DNA from: Nocardia lijiangensis NBRC 108240
Lineage (GTDB): Bacteria > Actinomycetota > Actinomycetes > Mycobacteriales > Mycobacteriaceae
NCBI RefSeq assembly: GCF_001613045.1
Contig: NZ_BDBP01000041.1
Location: 1-64,000, forward strand
Direction: 5' to 3'
Length of the DNA: 64,000 bases
Numbering within the stretch: the stretch's first letter is position 1; every line of letters starts with the position of its first letter. This document shows positions 9,756 to 17,637 of this stretch, piece by piece. A program made the translations under genes and the position numbers. The notes beneath the pieces are model-generated. The model searched no databases. It was given only the letters and a program-made list of their open reading frames with translations, and was not told the origin of the DNA.

Positions 9756-9977
9756 TCAGGGCCCGAGAAACAATCGTTCACACGGCAGGCGTGGCAACCG
9801 CCGACAGTCGTCGACAGCGTTCTGGATCAATTCGATCGTGCACCAACGCTTTTTCCGCCAATCACGGACCAAGCTGGGTATCGCCGCGACATCAGCCCAA
9901 TAGTCGAATGCGATGTCGGTCAGCCAAATCCGAAGGTACACATCACTATCGGATCGAAACCGGACTTCCGCGGTCAT
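9756..9977 (-). CDS. small hypothetical protein
   Basis: A 73-codon frame with protein-like composition (VYLRIWLTDIAFDYWADVAA, then CTIELIQNAVDDC) rather than the Arg/Pro/Ala-rich look of shadow frames here. No family is recognised and no clear ribosome binding site precedes it. The rest of 9615-10111 holds no other candidate gene apart from the hairpin at 10042. Confidence 0.3.
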   Translation of the reverse strand: MTAEVRFRSDSDVYLRIWLTDIAFDYWADVAAIPSLVRDWRKKRWCTIELIQNAVDDCRRLPRLPCERLFLGP

Positions 9978-10041
9978 GGCCTGTTACCTCGCCTCTTCCG
10001 GAGTCGTCACCGAGTGCGCGGACGCCGCTGGCTCACCGGCT

Positions 10042-10084
10042 GTTGCGCCACTTCCACCGGCAACACCGGTGGAAGTGGCGCAAC
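10042..10084. terminator. strong hairpin between convergent genes
   Basis: A perfect 19-bp inverted repeat (10042-10060 with 10066-10084) around a five-base loop. It sits 27 bp beyond the stop of the leftward oxidoreductase and about 430 bp beyond the rightward FAH gene. It is a good candidate for a bidirectional intrinsic terminator, although no T-run follows, as is common in actinobacteria. Confidence 0.65.
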
Positions 10085-10111
10085 GCCGCCAGGCCGACTC
10101 CGGACGAGGCA

Positions 10112-13100
10112 CTACGCCACACCAACCACCGGTTGGGCGGCGCGGTAGGTGTCCAACAGCGCAGCTACTCGGGCGCGGTAGCGGTCGACATTCGCCAGCT
10201 TGATGGATTCGTATCCGCGAATCATGTCCGGCAGATCGGCGATTTCGACAGCCAGAGTGTGGTTTTCGGGTCGCAGATCCGCCAGCAGTTTCTCGACCAG
10301 CGCACGGTACTCGGCGATCAGCGCGCGTTCCTGCCTGCGTACTTCGGCCATTCCGAACGGATCGAAGCGAGTGCCCCGGACCCGGCGCATGGCCGTCAGC
10401 AGCCCGTACACCGGCCGGAACCACGGACCGAGTTCGATCTTGTTCCGCATGCCGAGCGCCCGCAGGATCGGTGGGTGCAGGCGGTACGACATACGGGCGC
10501 CGGGCCCGAACTCCGCCTCGATGGCGGCGCGCAGGGCGGGGTCGATCGACAGCCGGGCGACCTCGTACTCGTCCTTGTAGGCCATGAGCTTGTAGAGGTA
10601 CCTGGCAACCGACTCGGTGAGCGCGGTCGCACCGGGAATCCGCTCGTCCTCACGCTGCCGCACGTGCTCGACGAACCGGCTGTATTCCCGTGCGTACGAG
10701 AGGCTCTGGTAGTCGACGAGGTCGGGGATGCGGACGGTGATCAACCGCGTCAACTCGGTCTCCCGGCCGGATGCCACCTGAGCGAACAACTGCCGAACTG
10801 CCTGTGACAGCTCACGATTCGCGCCCTCGGCAGGTGACTTCTCCGCCACCGCGGCCTCGAAAGCCGCAGCGTCCGCGACGGAAAGGCGGCCGTAACGGAA
10901 CGCTCGAACGTTGGCCTCGACCTGCACGCCGTTCAGGGTGATGGCGTGCTCGACCTCCGCGGGCGACAGCGGCAACGAACCGGATTGCACCGCCGCGCCG
11001 ACCAGCAGGAAGTTGGCGTACTGATCCTCGCCGAGCAAGGCGTTCGCCGCGCGACGGGCGTCGAGGAAGATCGCCTCGCGCGTCGTCGAGCGCAAGGCGT
11101 CCCGGATGGGTCCGACGTCGGGGAAACCCACGGCGGTGTCGATGACCATCTGTCCCGTCGGAACCTCACTGGTGGAGATCACCGCTGTGGTCCGTTCGGC
11201 GCTCGCCGCCGCCAGGTATCGTTCGTCGGCGGCCACCAGGATGTCGCATCCGAGATACAGATCGCACTCCCCGGCCGCCGCCTTCCCAGCCTGGCCGGTC
11301 GGTTCGGCGGAGATCTTGAGGTCCGAGACGACCGCTCCCCCCTTCTGCGCGAGACCGGTCTGGTCCAAGGTGCGGACATGGCGACCGGCCAGGGCCGCGG
11401 CGGTGCTGAGCACCTGCGCCAGCGTGACCACACCGGTCCCGCCCACACCGGTGATGCGCGTGGTGTGGGTTCCATCGAGCGCGAACACCGGCTCCGGGAG
11501 TGCGTCGGCGTCGAGCAGCGACGCCCGGGTACCGCCCGCGCGCTTCCCCGCGGGCACCACGGTGATGAACGACGGGCAATCACCCGACAGGCAGGAGAGA
11601 TCCTTGTTGCACGAGGATTGGTCGATGCGCGTCTTGCGTCCGAACTCGGTGGCGATCGGCTGGACCGACAGGCAGTTGGACTTCTCGCCGCAGTCCCCGC
11701 AGCCCTCACAGACCCGTTCATTGATCACCACCCGCTGCGCCGGCTCCGGCGCGAGCCCGCGCTTGCGTTTGCGCCGCAGTTCGGTCGCGCATTCCTGGTC
11801 GTGAACGAGCAGGGTGACACCACGCGTGCGCGCGAGTACCTCCTGGGCTTCGATCAGCCGGTCACGACGCCAGACTTCCACTCCGCGAGGGAGTTTCGTC
11901 TTGCGATAGCTCCTGACATCGTCGGTGGTGACGATGATGCGCACGACTCCCTCGGCGACCATCGCCTCGCAGATGGCAGGCACCGTCATCAGCCCGACGG
12001 CCTGCTGCCCGCCGGTCATGGCCACGGCCGAGTTGTAGAGCAGTTTGTAGGTGATGTCGACCCCGGCCGCGATCGCGGCCCGGATCGCCAGGCTGCCGGA
12101 GTGATGGAAGGTACCGTCGCCGAGGTTCTGGATGAGGTGGTCGCGCTCCAGAAACGGCGCCATACCGATCCACTGGGCACCTTCGCCACCCATCTGAGTC
12201 ATCCCGGCCACCTCGCCCACCTGTTTGGCATCCATCAAGGTCACCATGGCGTGGCAGCCGATTCCCGCGCCCACGGTGGCGCCCGCGGGGACCTTCGTCG
12301 AGACATTGTGTGGGCAGCCCGAGCAGAAATACGGCGTCCGGGTGACGAGGGGCAGCGCGATCGGACCACGCCGGCGGCGTGACTTCCCCGACCAGTCGTC
12401 GACCGAGGGAAAGCCGCCGATTTCGGACAGCCGCGCGGCCACATGGCTCGCGACGATATCGGGGTCGAATTCGCCGTCGGCCGGGAACAGCGCGGCGCCG
12501 CCGGGCGTCCGTTTGCCCGAGACAGCGGGCGCGTCGGGCCTGCCGTACAGCAGGCCCTTGACCGCGGTCTCGATGAGCGCCCGCTTCTCCTCGACGACGA
12601 TGATCTCGGACAGCCCCTCGGCGAACTCGTCGACGACGGTCGGCTCGAGCGGGTGGATCATGCCGAGCTGAAGCAGCCGCACGCCGCGCCGCGCCAGCTC
12701 GTCGTCGTCGAATCCCAAAGCGCGCAGGGCTTGCCGGAGATCCAGAAACGTCTTTCCCGCGGCGACGATGCCGACCCGGTCCGACGAACCGGAATGCGTG
12801 ATGCGATTGAGCCCGTTGGCCGCGGCGTATCGACGGGCGATCTCCAGGCGCGCGCCATCCCGGCTCCGTTCCAGCGCACCCAACGTCGGTTGCAGGACCT
12901 GGCCGGTCACCTCGTGCCGGTATTCGGCGCCGTCCACGGTCAGGTCGGGAACGACCGGACGGACCCGGTCCGGGTCCACATCCACCGTTCCCGACCCGTC
13001 CGCGACGTTGGTCACCACCTTCATGGCCACCCACAACCCGCAGGCACGCGACATGGCGATGCCGTGCAGGCCGAAGTCCAGCGCCTCCTGCGGATCGGCC

Positions 13101-13627
13101 GGATAGAGCACCGGCAGTCCCAAGTCGGCCAGGAGCAGTTCGGAAGCTCCCGGTACGGACGACGACTTCGCCGCCGGATCGTCGCCGACCAGGGCGAGCA
13201 CCCCGCCCTCGGCATGGGTGCCCATCAGATTGCCGTGCCGAACCGCGTCGGCCGCACGGTCCAGCCCCGGGGATTTCCCGTACCAGATCGCACTGACCCC
13301 ATCGACGCGCTTGTCGGATTGCCTTGCGGCGAGCTGCGTTCCCTGCACGGCGGTCGCCGCGAGCTCCTCGTTCACGCCCGGTCGGAACACGATGTCGTGC
13401 TGGTCGAGCAACGCCGCATTGCGTTCGAGTTCGGTGTCGTATCCGGCGAGCGGTGAGCCTTCGTATCCGGAGATGAAACAGGCGGTGCGGCGCCCTGCTC
13501 GGTCGTCCGCCCGTCGCTGATCCAGGGGAATCCTGGCCAGTGCTTGGATTCCGGTGAGATGGACACGCCCGTGTTGCACGGTATATCGGTCACGAGGTGA
13601 CGCCACCGGCGCTGATTGATTCGTCAC
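10112..13627 (-). CDS. indolepyruvate ferredoxin oxidoreductase, single-chain
   Basis: About 1171 residues, the length of the fused bacterial enzyme that oxidatively decarboxylates aryl-pyruvates to aryl-acetyl-CoA. Domain order: an N-terminal pyrimidine-binding part (CFISGYEGSPLAGYDTEL), a TPP-binding part with YFCSGCPHN at about residue 430 and GIGCHAMVTLMD, and a Cys-rich iron-sulphur region (CEGCGDCGEKSNC about residue 640, then CNKDLSCLSGDC). The gamma domain starts with RITGVGGTGVVTLAQVL about residue 727, followed by a long C-terminal tail. The start is taken as GTG 13627; the upstream frame overlaps the monooxygenase gene. It lies 28 bp after the hydroxylase gene, so it is probably third in the leftward operon dioxygenase-hydroxylase-IOR. 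A phenylpyruvate-like substrate is inferred. Confidence 0.9.
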   Translation of the reverse strand: MTNQSAPVASPRDRYTVQHGRVHLTGIQALARIPLDQRRADDRAGRRTACFISGYEGSPLAGYDTELERNAALLDQHDIVFRPGVNEELAATAVQGTQLAARQSDKRVDGVSAIWYGKSPGLDRAADAVRHGNLMGTHAEGGVLALVGDDPAAKSSSVPGASELLLADLGLPVLYPADPQEALDFGLHGIAMSRACGLWVAMKVVTNVADGSGTVDVDPDRVRPVVPDLTVDGAEYRHEVTGQVLQPTLGALERSRDGARLEIARRYAAANGLNRITHSGSSDRVGIVAAGKTFLDLRQALRALGFDDDELARRGVRLLQLGMIHPLEPTVVDEFAEGLSEIIVVEEKRALIETAVKGLLYGRPDAPAVSGKRTPGGAALFPADGEFDPDIVASHVAARLSEIGGFPSVDDWSGKSRRRRGPIALPLVTRTPYFCSGCPHNVSTKVPAGATVGAGIGCHAMVTLMDAKQVGEVAGMTQMGGEGAQWIGMAPFLERDHLIQNLGDGTFHHSGSLAIRAAIAAGVDITYKLLYNSAVAMTGGQQAVGLMTVPAICEAMVAEGVVRIIVTTDDVRSYRKTKLPRGVEVWRRDRLIEAQEVLARTRGVTLLVHDQECATELRRKRKRGLAPEPAQRVVINERVCEGCGDCGEKSNCLSVQPIATEFGRKTRIDQSSCNKDLSCLSGDCPSFITVVPAGKRAGGTRASLLDADALPEPVFALDGTHTTRITGVGGTGVVTLAQVLSTAAALAGRHVRTLDQTGLAQKGGAVVSDLKISAEPTGQAGKAAAGECDLYLGCDILVAADERYLAAASAERTTAVISTSEVPTGQMVIDTAVGFPDVGPIRDALRSTTREAIFLDARRAANALLGEDQYANFLLVGAAVQSGSLPLSPAEVEHAITLNGVQVEANVRAFRYGRLSVADAAAFEAAVAEKSPAEGANRELSQAVRQLFAQVASGRETELTRLITVRIPDLVDYQSLSYAREYSRFVEHVRQREDERIPGATALTESVARYLYKLMAYKDEYEVARLSIDPALRAAIEAEFGPGARMSYRLHPPILRALGMRNKIELGPWFRPVYGLLTAMRRVRGTRFDPFGMAEVRRQERALIAEYRALVEKLLADLRPENHTLAVEIADLPDMIRGYESIKLANVDRYRARVAALLDTYRAAQPVVGVA

Positions 13628-13655
13628 GACAGAGGATTTCCTAACGAAGAGACGG

Positions 13656-15317
13656 TCAGGAGACGGAGTGGGTGGCCCCGCAGCACGCGGCGTCGAGCGC
13701 GGCCGACAGGTCTCGTACGGGCTTGGTGGACAACCCCTCTGCCCGCCAGGCGACGTGCCCGTCGGGACGAACCAGGATCGCGCCGTCATGGGGGATCCCG
13801 CACAAGCCAGGCACGGTGACCTCGAAGTCACGTCCCGGAACGCACGCGTGGATCGGGACATCCGTGTCGATCTCCGCCAAAGCGGCGGCCCAGACCGCAC
13901 CGTCGGGCCCCGTGATGAGCGTGAATCCTGGCATCAGGAGATCGTGCGTCGAGATCGTGAAGCCGTCCCTGTCGATCCACGCGTGCGGGAGCCTGCCACC
14001 GGTCACCGCCACGGTGAGCGGGTCCGCCTGCGTCTCCGAGGGGCACCCGACGCCGTACACGTAGCCGATCTCGAGTTCGAGATAGTCGAAGTGGGGGCGC
14101 TGCGCGGGGACGGACTCCGCCAATCGCTTTCGCTCGGCCGCGGCCACCGCCGGATCCCCGCTTTCCAGCCGGGCGGCCATGTCGAGGGTGTTGGGCCCGA
14201 TCCCGGCATCGGCCATTTTCACCGCGTTGGTGATGCTGCTTTCGGCATTGGCGACGGCGATCGGCCTGCGCTCGGATTCATAAGTGTCGAGCAAGGTTTC
14301 GGACGCCCAGCCGCCGATCACCGCCGCCAGCTTCCACCCGAGGTTGTCCGCGTCGACCAGTCCCGTGTTCATGCCGAGACCTCCGGTCGGCGGAAACCGG
14401 TGCGCCGCATCGCCGGCGAGGAAGATTCGCCCTTTGCGATACTGCCGCGCCGTGCTCGCCCCGAGCGTCCAGGTGCCGACGGACCGGACGTCGACGTCGA
14501 GGTCGGGCGCTCCGATTCCGCTCCGGATCAGGTCGGCACAGCGCTGCGCGGTGTAATCGGCGACCGACTCCCGAGCCGGGTCGTATTCGAGGTGGAATGT
14601 CCAGCGGTCGCCGCCCATGCGGATGAACACGCCTGGGCAGGCGGTGTTCAGCACCCAGAACAGCAAGGCGGGATCCCTGTCCGCCCAGCGCGACAGATCC
14701 GCGTGGAAGTACACGTTGATCAGGTGCCCGAACTCCGGAACGCCCTCGATCTCGATGCCGAGGCCACGCCGGATCTTTCCGGATGCTCCGTCGGCGGCCA
14801 CGACGTAACCGGCGCCGAATCGCTCTTCGCCCTCGCGTGTTTCGACACGCACGTCGACCGAATCCCCGAGATCCCGCACCGCGGTGACGCGTGTGCCGTA
14901 GCGGACCTCGGCCATCCCCTGCCGGTACACCGCTTCCAGGAGCCGACGCTGCACCCGATCCTGCGCGCACGAGCCGACGGTCACCGGCGACGACCCGAGC
15001 CGTCTCGCCAGGTGCTCCGCGGGCGCGTCCGCGAGGTCGATCCGCCCGAACTCCTCACCGGCGACCGTGTGCTTCCAGACGAAGCTGAGCCCGCAGTTCA
15101 GATCGACCGCGTCCGCGATGATCTCGTCGTAGACGCCCCAAAGGCGGAGCAGCTCCATCGATCTCGTGTTCACCACATGCGCGCGTGGATGCGGATTGAT
15201 GTCGTCGAACTGGTCACAGACGACACTGCGCACGCCGTGCCTGCCGAGCACGTACGCGGTCGCGAGCCCGACCGGGCCCGCGCCGACGATCAGGACCGGA
15301 ATGAGTTCGTCGTTCAC
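13656..15317 (-). CDS. FAD-dependent aromatic hydroxylase (MhpA/PheA type)
   Basis: A 553-residue class A flavoprotein monooxygenase. The N-terminal Rossmann motif is LIVGAGPVGLATAYVLGRHG. The mid DG-type motif is YVVAADGASGKIRRGLGI. The GD motif is IFLAGDAAHRFPPTGGLGMN, followed by LVDADNLGWKLA. The C-terminal thioredoxin-like part ends GAILVRPDGHVAWRAEGL, as in MhpA-like 3-(3-hydroxyphenyl)propionate and phenol hydroxylases. GTG 15317 overlaps the stop of the dioxygenase gene by four bases, so the two are translationally coupled. The likely role is ortho-hydroxylation of a phenol to a catechol for the neighbouring dioxygenase; the exact substrate is unknown. Confidence 0.87.
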   Translation of the reverse strand: MNDELIPVLIVGAGPVGLATAYVLGRHGVRSVVCDQFDDINPHPRAHVVNTRSMELLRLWGVYDEIIADAVDLNCGLSFVWKHTVAGEEFGRIDLADAPAEHLARRLGSSPVTVGSCAQDRVQRRLLEAVYRQGMAEVRYGTRVTAVRDLGDSVDVRVETREGEERFGAGYVVAADGASGKIRRGLGIEIEGVPEFGHLINVYFHADLSRWADRDPALLFWVLNTACPGVFIRMGGDRWTFHLEYDPARESVADYTAQRCADLIRSGIGAPDLDVDVRSVGTWTLGASTARQYRKGRIFLAGDAAHRFPPTGGLGMNTGLVDADNLGWKLAAVIGGWASETLLDTYESERRPIAVANAESSITNAVKMADAGIGPNTLDMAARLESGDPAVAAAERKRLAESVPAQRPHFDYLELEIGYVYGVGCPSETQADPLTVAVTGGRLPHAWIDRDGFTISTHDLLMPGFTLITGPDGAVWAAALAEIDTDVPIHACVPGRDFEVTVPGLCGIPHDGAILVRPDGHVAWRAEGLSTKPVRDLSAALDAACCGATHSVS

Positions 15318-15829
15318 GGCCGCTTCACCAGCTCCGCCAGCGGTTCGCCCGCCTCGAATCGGGCGATCAGCTCTTCCGGCACGAAGTCGACGCCGATCGG
15401 ATTGGCGACGAAGGCGTCGGACTCGAAGAACGCCTGCGTCTCCTCCTCGGTGACGAAACTGTCGATCTGCAACTCGATCTGATTGCCGTCCGGATCCCGG
15501 TAGTACATCGACATCGTCGGACCGTGGTTGATGCTCCAGAACGGCTGCACGCCATCGGCTTTCAACCGCTTGTAGTTGTCGAGCAGATCCCCGAGCGACG
15601 CGTAGGTGAAGGCCATGTGATGCATGCCGGTGTGCGCGTCGGTGGGCTGCTCCGACGCGCCGGTCGCGATGAACGCGACCCGATGGTGCTCGTCGTCGTA
15701 GGTCATGAACGCCAACATGTCGTTGGCGAACGCCACGCGACCTTCCAGCACGTGCAGATACCAGTCGGTCATCTCCTGCAGACGATTGGTTCGCAACACG
15801 ATGTGGGCGAGTTTGACGGGTGACGCCAT
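15314..15829 (-). CDS. VOC-family putative extradiol dioxygenase, single domain
   Basis: A 171-residue glyoxalase/bleomycin-resistance/dioxygenase-fold protein. Likely metal ligands are His in KLAHIVLRT (near residue 8), His in GMHHMAFTY and Glu in GNQIELQID, the 2-His-1-Glu set of type I extradiol dioxygenases. It is a one-domain form, about half the length of biphenyl-diol dioxygenases. ATG 15829 has GGAGG eight bases upstream; an earlier ATG at 15883 would overlap the operator. It is the first gene of a leftward operon with the hydroxylase and IOR. Two operator-like sites lie 37-89 bp before the start. Ring cleavage is inferred from context and could instead be another VOC reaction. Confidence 0.8.
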   Translation of the reverse strand: MASPVKLAHIVLRTNRLQEMTDWYLHVLEGRVAFANDMLAFMTYDDEHHRVAFIATGASEQPTDAHTGMHHMAFTYASLGDLLDNYKRLKADGVQPFWSINHGPTMSMYYRDPDGNQIELQIDSFVTEEETQAFFESDAFVANPIGVDFVPEELIARFEAGEPLAELVKRP

Positions 15830-15865
15830 CGTTGGCACCTCCGAACGGTATGGCGAGAAGAAGTT

Positions 15866-15886
15866 CTCTTGAATGTGACTCAAGAC
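15866..15886. promoter_or_regulatory. putative TetR operator (copy 2)
   Basis: CTCTTGAATG-TGAC-TCAAGAC, a near-perfect inverted repeat of CTCTTGA with a 7-base spacer. It lies 37 bp upstream of the dioxygenase start and 32 bp (about three helical turns) from copy 3. Confidence 0.65.
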
Positions 15887-15897
15887 ACGGTAGCGCT

Positions 15898-15918
15898 CTC
15901 ATGAATGACAGTCAAGAG
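15898..15918. promoter_or_regulatory. putative TetR operator (copy 3)
   Basis: CTCATGAATG-ACAG-TCAAGAG, the same 21-bp arrangement as copy 2 with one mismatch in the left arm. The 3-turn spacing suggests two dimers bound on one face of the DNA. Confidence 0.6.
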
Positions 15919-16085
15919 ACAACACAGACCGATGCCGAGGCAGGACGGACACGCCTCAGCGCACGACAGGACCAACGGGAACAGCCGACAGGGTCGACGC
16001 CGCGAACAAGGGCGTCGTTCAGATCCCGAACGCTCACCCCCGGGTGAATCACCGAACTACATGGCCGCGACCAGCGGCGACGACG

Positions 16086-16661
16086 TCAGCGAGCAGCTTT
16101 GGCGGTCGCGGAAGCGACCAGCGCATCGGTCACCAGATCGATCAGATCGCCGATCGGCCGATCCAGGCGGCGCGAGCTGATCAGGACCCCCTCGAACAGC
16201 ACATGCCCCGCATCGGCGATCAGCGCCACATCGGCGCCCTCGGGCAGCCTGTTCGCGATCGCGGCGAACAGACGCTCCTCGAGCCATCGCTGGATCTGCT
16301 CGTAAGCGACGCGGACCGACTCCGAGTCCGCCATCCGCTCGTACGCCTCGCGATGCAGCGCCCGGTACGGCTGCACCGCGACCAGCAGCCCGACGAGCTC
16401 GTTGCGCGGATCCCCGCCGAGCTCGGGATCGGCCTCCACCCCGTGGCGCGCCGTGGCGAAGATAGAGGTCAATGCCGCGGCGAACAGATCGTCCTTGGTC
16501 GGGAAGTACCAGTGCACCGCCGCGGGGGCGATACCGGCGGCGCGACCGACCGCGGCCACGCTCGTCCCCCGGTAACCGTTGGCGGCGAACAGTTCCACAG
16601 CGTGTTCGACGACCGCCGCTTCACGCTCGGCCTTCGGGATCTGCTGTCGATTCCTGGGCAT
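16086..16661 (-). CDS. TetR-family regulator of the aromatic cluster
   Basis: 191 residues. The N-terminal helix-turn-helix is AAVVEHAVELFAANGYRGTS, then VAAVGRAAGIAPAAVHWYF with PTKDDLFAAAL, a textbook TetR domain. The C-terminal ligand domain shows no close family signature. ATG 16661 faces the FAH2/acyl-CoA ligase operon, and the shared spacer contains two copies of the 21-bp inverted repeat. The same repeat precedes the dioxygenase operon and the nitroreductase operon, so this protein is the best candidate to bind all of them and to regulate itself. The inducer is presumably an aromatic acid or its CoA ester (inference). Confidence 0.85.
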   Translation of the reverse strand: MPRNRQQIPKAEREAAVVEHAVELFAANGYRGTSVAAVGRAAGIAPAAVHWYFPTKDDLFAAALTSIFATARHGVEADPELGGDPRNELVGLLVAVQPYRALHREAYERMADSESVRVAYEQIQRWLEERLFAAIANRLPEGADVALIADAGHVLFEGVLISSRRLDRPIGDLIDLVTDALVASATAKAAR

Positions 16662-16688
16662 GAGGTGAGCTTACTGCCCCGCGACCGC

Positions 16689-16709
16689 CTCTTGACTGTG
16701 CGCCATGAC
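16689..16709. promoter_or_regulatory. putative TetR operator (copy 4, weak)
   Basis: CTCTTGACTG-TGCG-CCATGAC matches the left arm fully and the right arm poorly. It lies 28 bp upstream of the TetR start and 23 bp from copy 5. Confidence 0.4.
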
Positions 16710-16711
16710 TG

Positions 16712-16732
16712 CTCTTAACTGTCAGACAAGAG
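16712..16732. promoter_or_regulatory. putative TetR operator (copy 5)
   Basis: CTCTTAACTG-TCAG-ACAAGAG, matching the 21-bp consensus in both arms. It sits in the divergent promoter region between the TetR gene and FAH copy 2. Confidence 0.6.
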
Positions 16733-16770
16733 CGGTGAGGTTGCCGCCATTCGACCGCGGAGGTACCGAG

Positions 16771-17637
16771 ATGCGTCTGTACACAACCAACGAGGGAATC
16801 GCACGCGAGGACCGAGCCGACGTGCTCTCCGTGCTGGACCTGCCGCAGCGAGATCTCGGCGAGTTGCTCGACGGCCCCGGTCTGGACGCCGCGCGGACGG
16901 CGGGAACGCTCCGCGAGATCCCCTTGGCTGGGGCGACGCTGCATGCTCCCGTGCGCAGACCGGGGAAGATCGTCATCGTCGGACTCAACTACCCCAGCCA
17001 CGCCGAGGAGGCCTTGGCGGCGTTCGCCGCCATCGACCGCACCGACATCGAGATGCCCACCGAACCCAACCTCCAGATAGTCGCGGGCTCGGCCGTGACC
17101 GGACCGGGAAACACCGTCGTCCTGCCCGGGGTCGCCGCCGGGGAAGTGGACTACGAGGGCGAGCTCGCCGTCGTCATCGGACGGGCGGCCACCGGCGTGC
17201 CGGTCGAGACCGCCTGGGATCACGTGGCGGGCCTGACTATCGCGAACGATGTCTCCGCACGCGACATCCAGCGCCGCGCGATGACCGGCGACCCCGTCGC
17301 CTCGATCGGTGTGGCCAAGAGCTTCGACACCTTCAAACCGCTCGGCCCGTGCCTGGTCACTGCGGACGAGTTCACCGGCCGAGTCGACCTCCGTCTTCGG
17401 ACCCGCGTGAACGGCGAAGTGCGCCAAGACGATCGGACGAGCAGCTTCATCCACTCGATTCCCGAGATCGTCTCGCACCTGTCGAAGTACCAGACGCTGC
17501 TGCCCGGCGACGTGATCTGCACCGGGACCCCACGCGGCGCCGGGCTGTTCTCCGGCCGCTTCCTGCGCCACGGCGACATCGTGGAGGTCGAAGTCGAGCG
17601 GATCGGCGTCCTGAGCAATCCGGTGGTCTCCGCGTGA
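16771..17637 (+). CDS. fumarylacetoacetate hydrolase-family protein, copy 2
   Basis: 288 residues, the same length as the gene at 8748 and with the same opening (MRLYTTNEGIARED against MRLYTTDQGIARED). Core motifs are GLNYPSHAEEAL, VDYEGELAVVIGRA with acidic metal ligands, DVSARDIQRRAMTGDPVAS and CTGTPRGAGLF. ATG 16771 follows GGAGG at seven bases. Its stop overlaps the GTG start of the acyl-CoA ligase, so the two are coupled. Being directly opposite the TetR gene, it is probably a regulated operon leader. The reaction is likely hydrolysis or isomerisation of a ring-cleavage product, not necessarily fumarylacetoacetate. Confidence 0.87.
   Translation: MRLYTTNEGIAREDRADVLSVLDLPQRDLGELLDGPGLDAARTAGTLREIPLAGATLHAPVRRPGKIVIVGLNYPSHAEEALAAFAAIDRTDIEMPTEPNLQIVAGSAVTGPGNTVVLPGVAAGEVDYEGELAVVIGRAATGVPVETAWDHVAGLTIANDVSARDIQRRAMTGDPVASIGVAKSFDTFKPLGPCLVTADEFTGRVDLRLRTRVNGEVRQDDRTSSFIHSIPEIVSHLSKYQTLLPGDVICTGTPRGAGLFSGRFLRHGDIVEVEVERIGVLSNPVVSA

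Noticed and set aside
10946..12382. Long plus-strand frame inside the IOR gene
   Set aside because: Composition is His/Gly/Arg-rich antisense; the minus strand has a complete, well-conserved enzyme.
16086..16661. TetR at 16086 as regulator of the hca-type operon
   Set aside because: No copy of the 21-bp motif was seen in the 26040-26130 divergent promoter.
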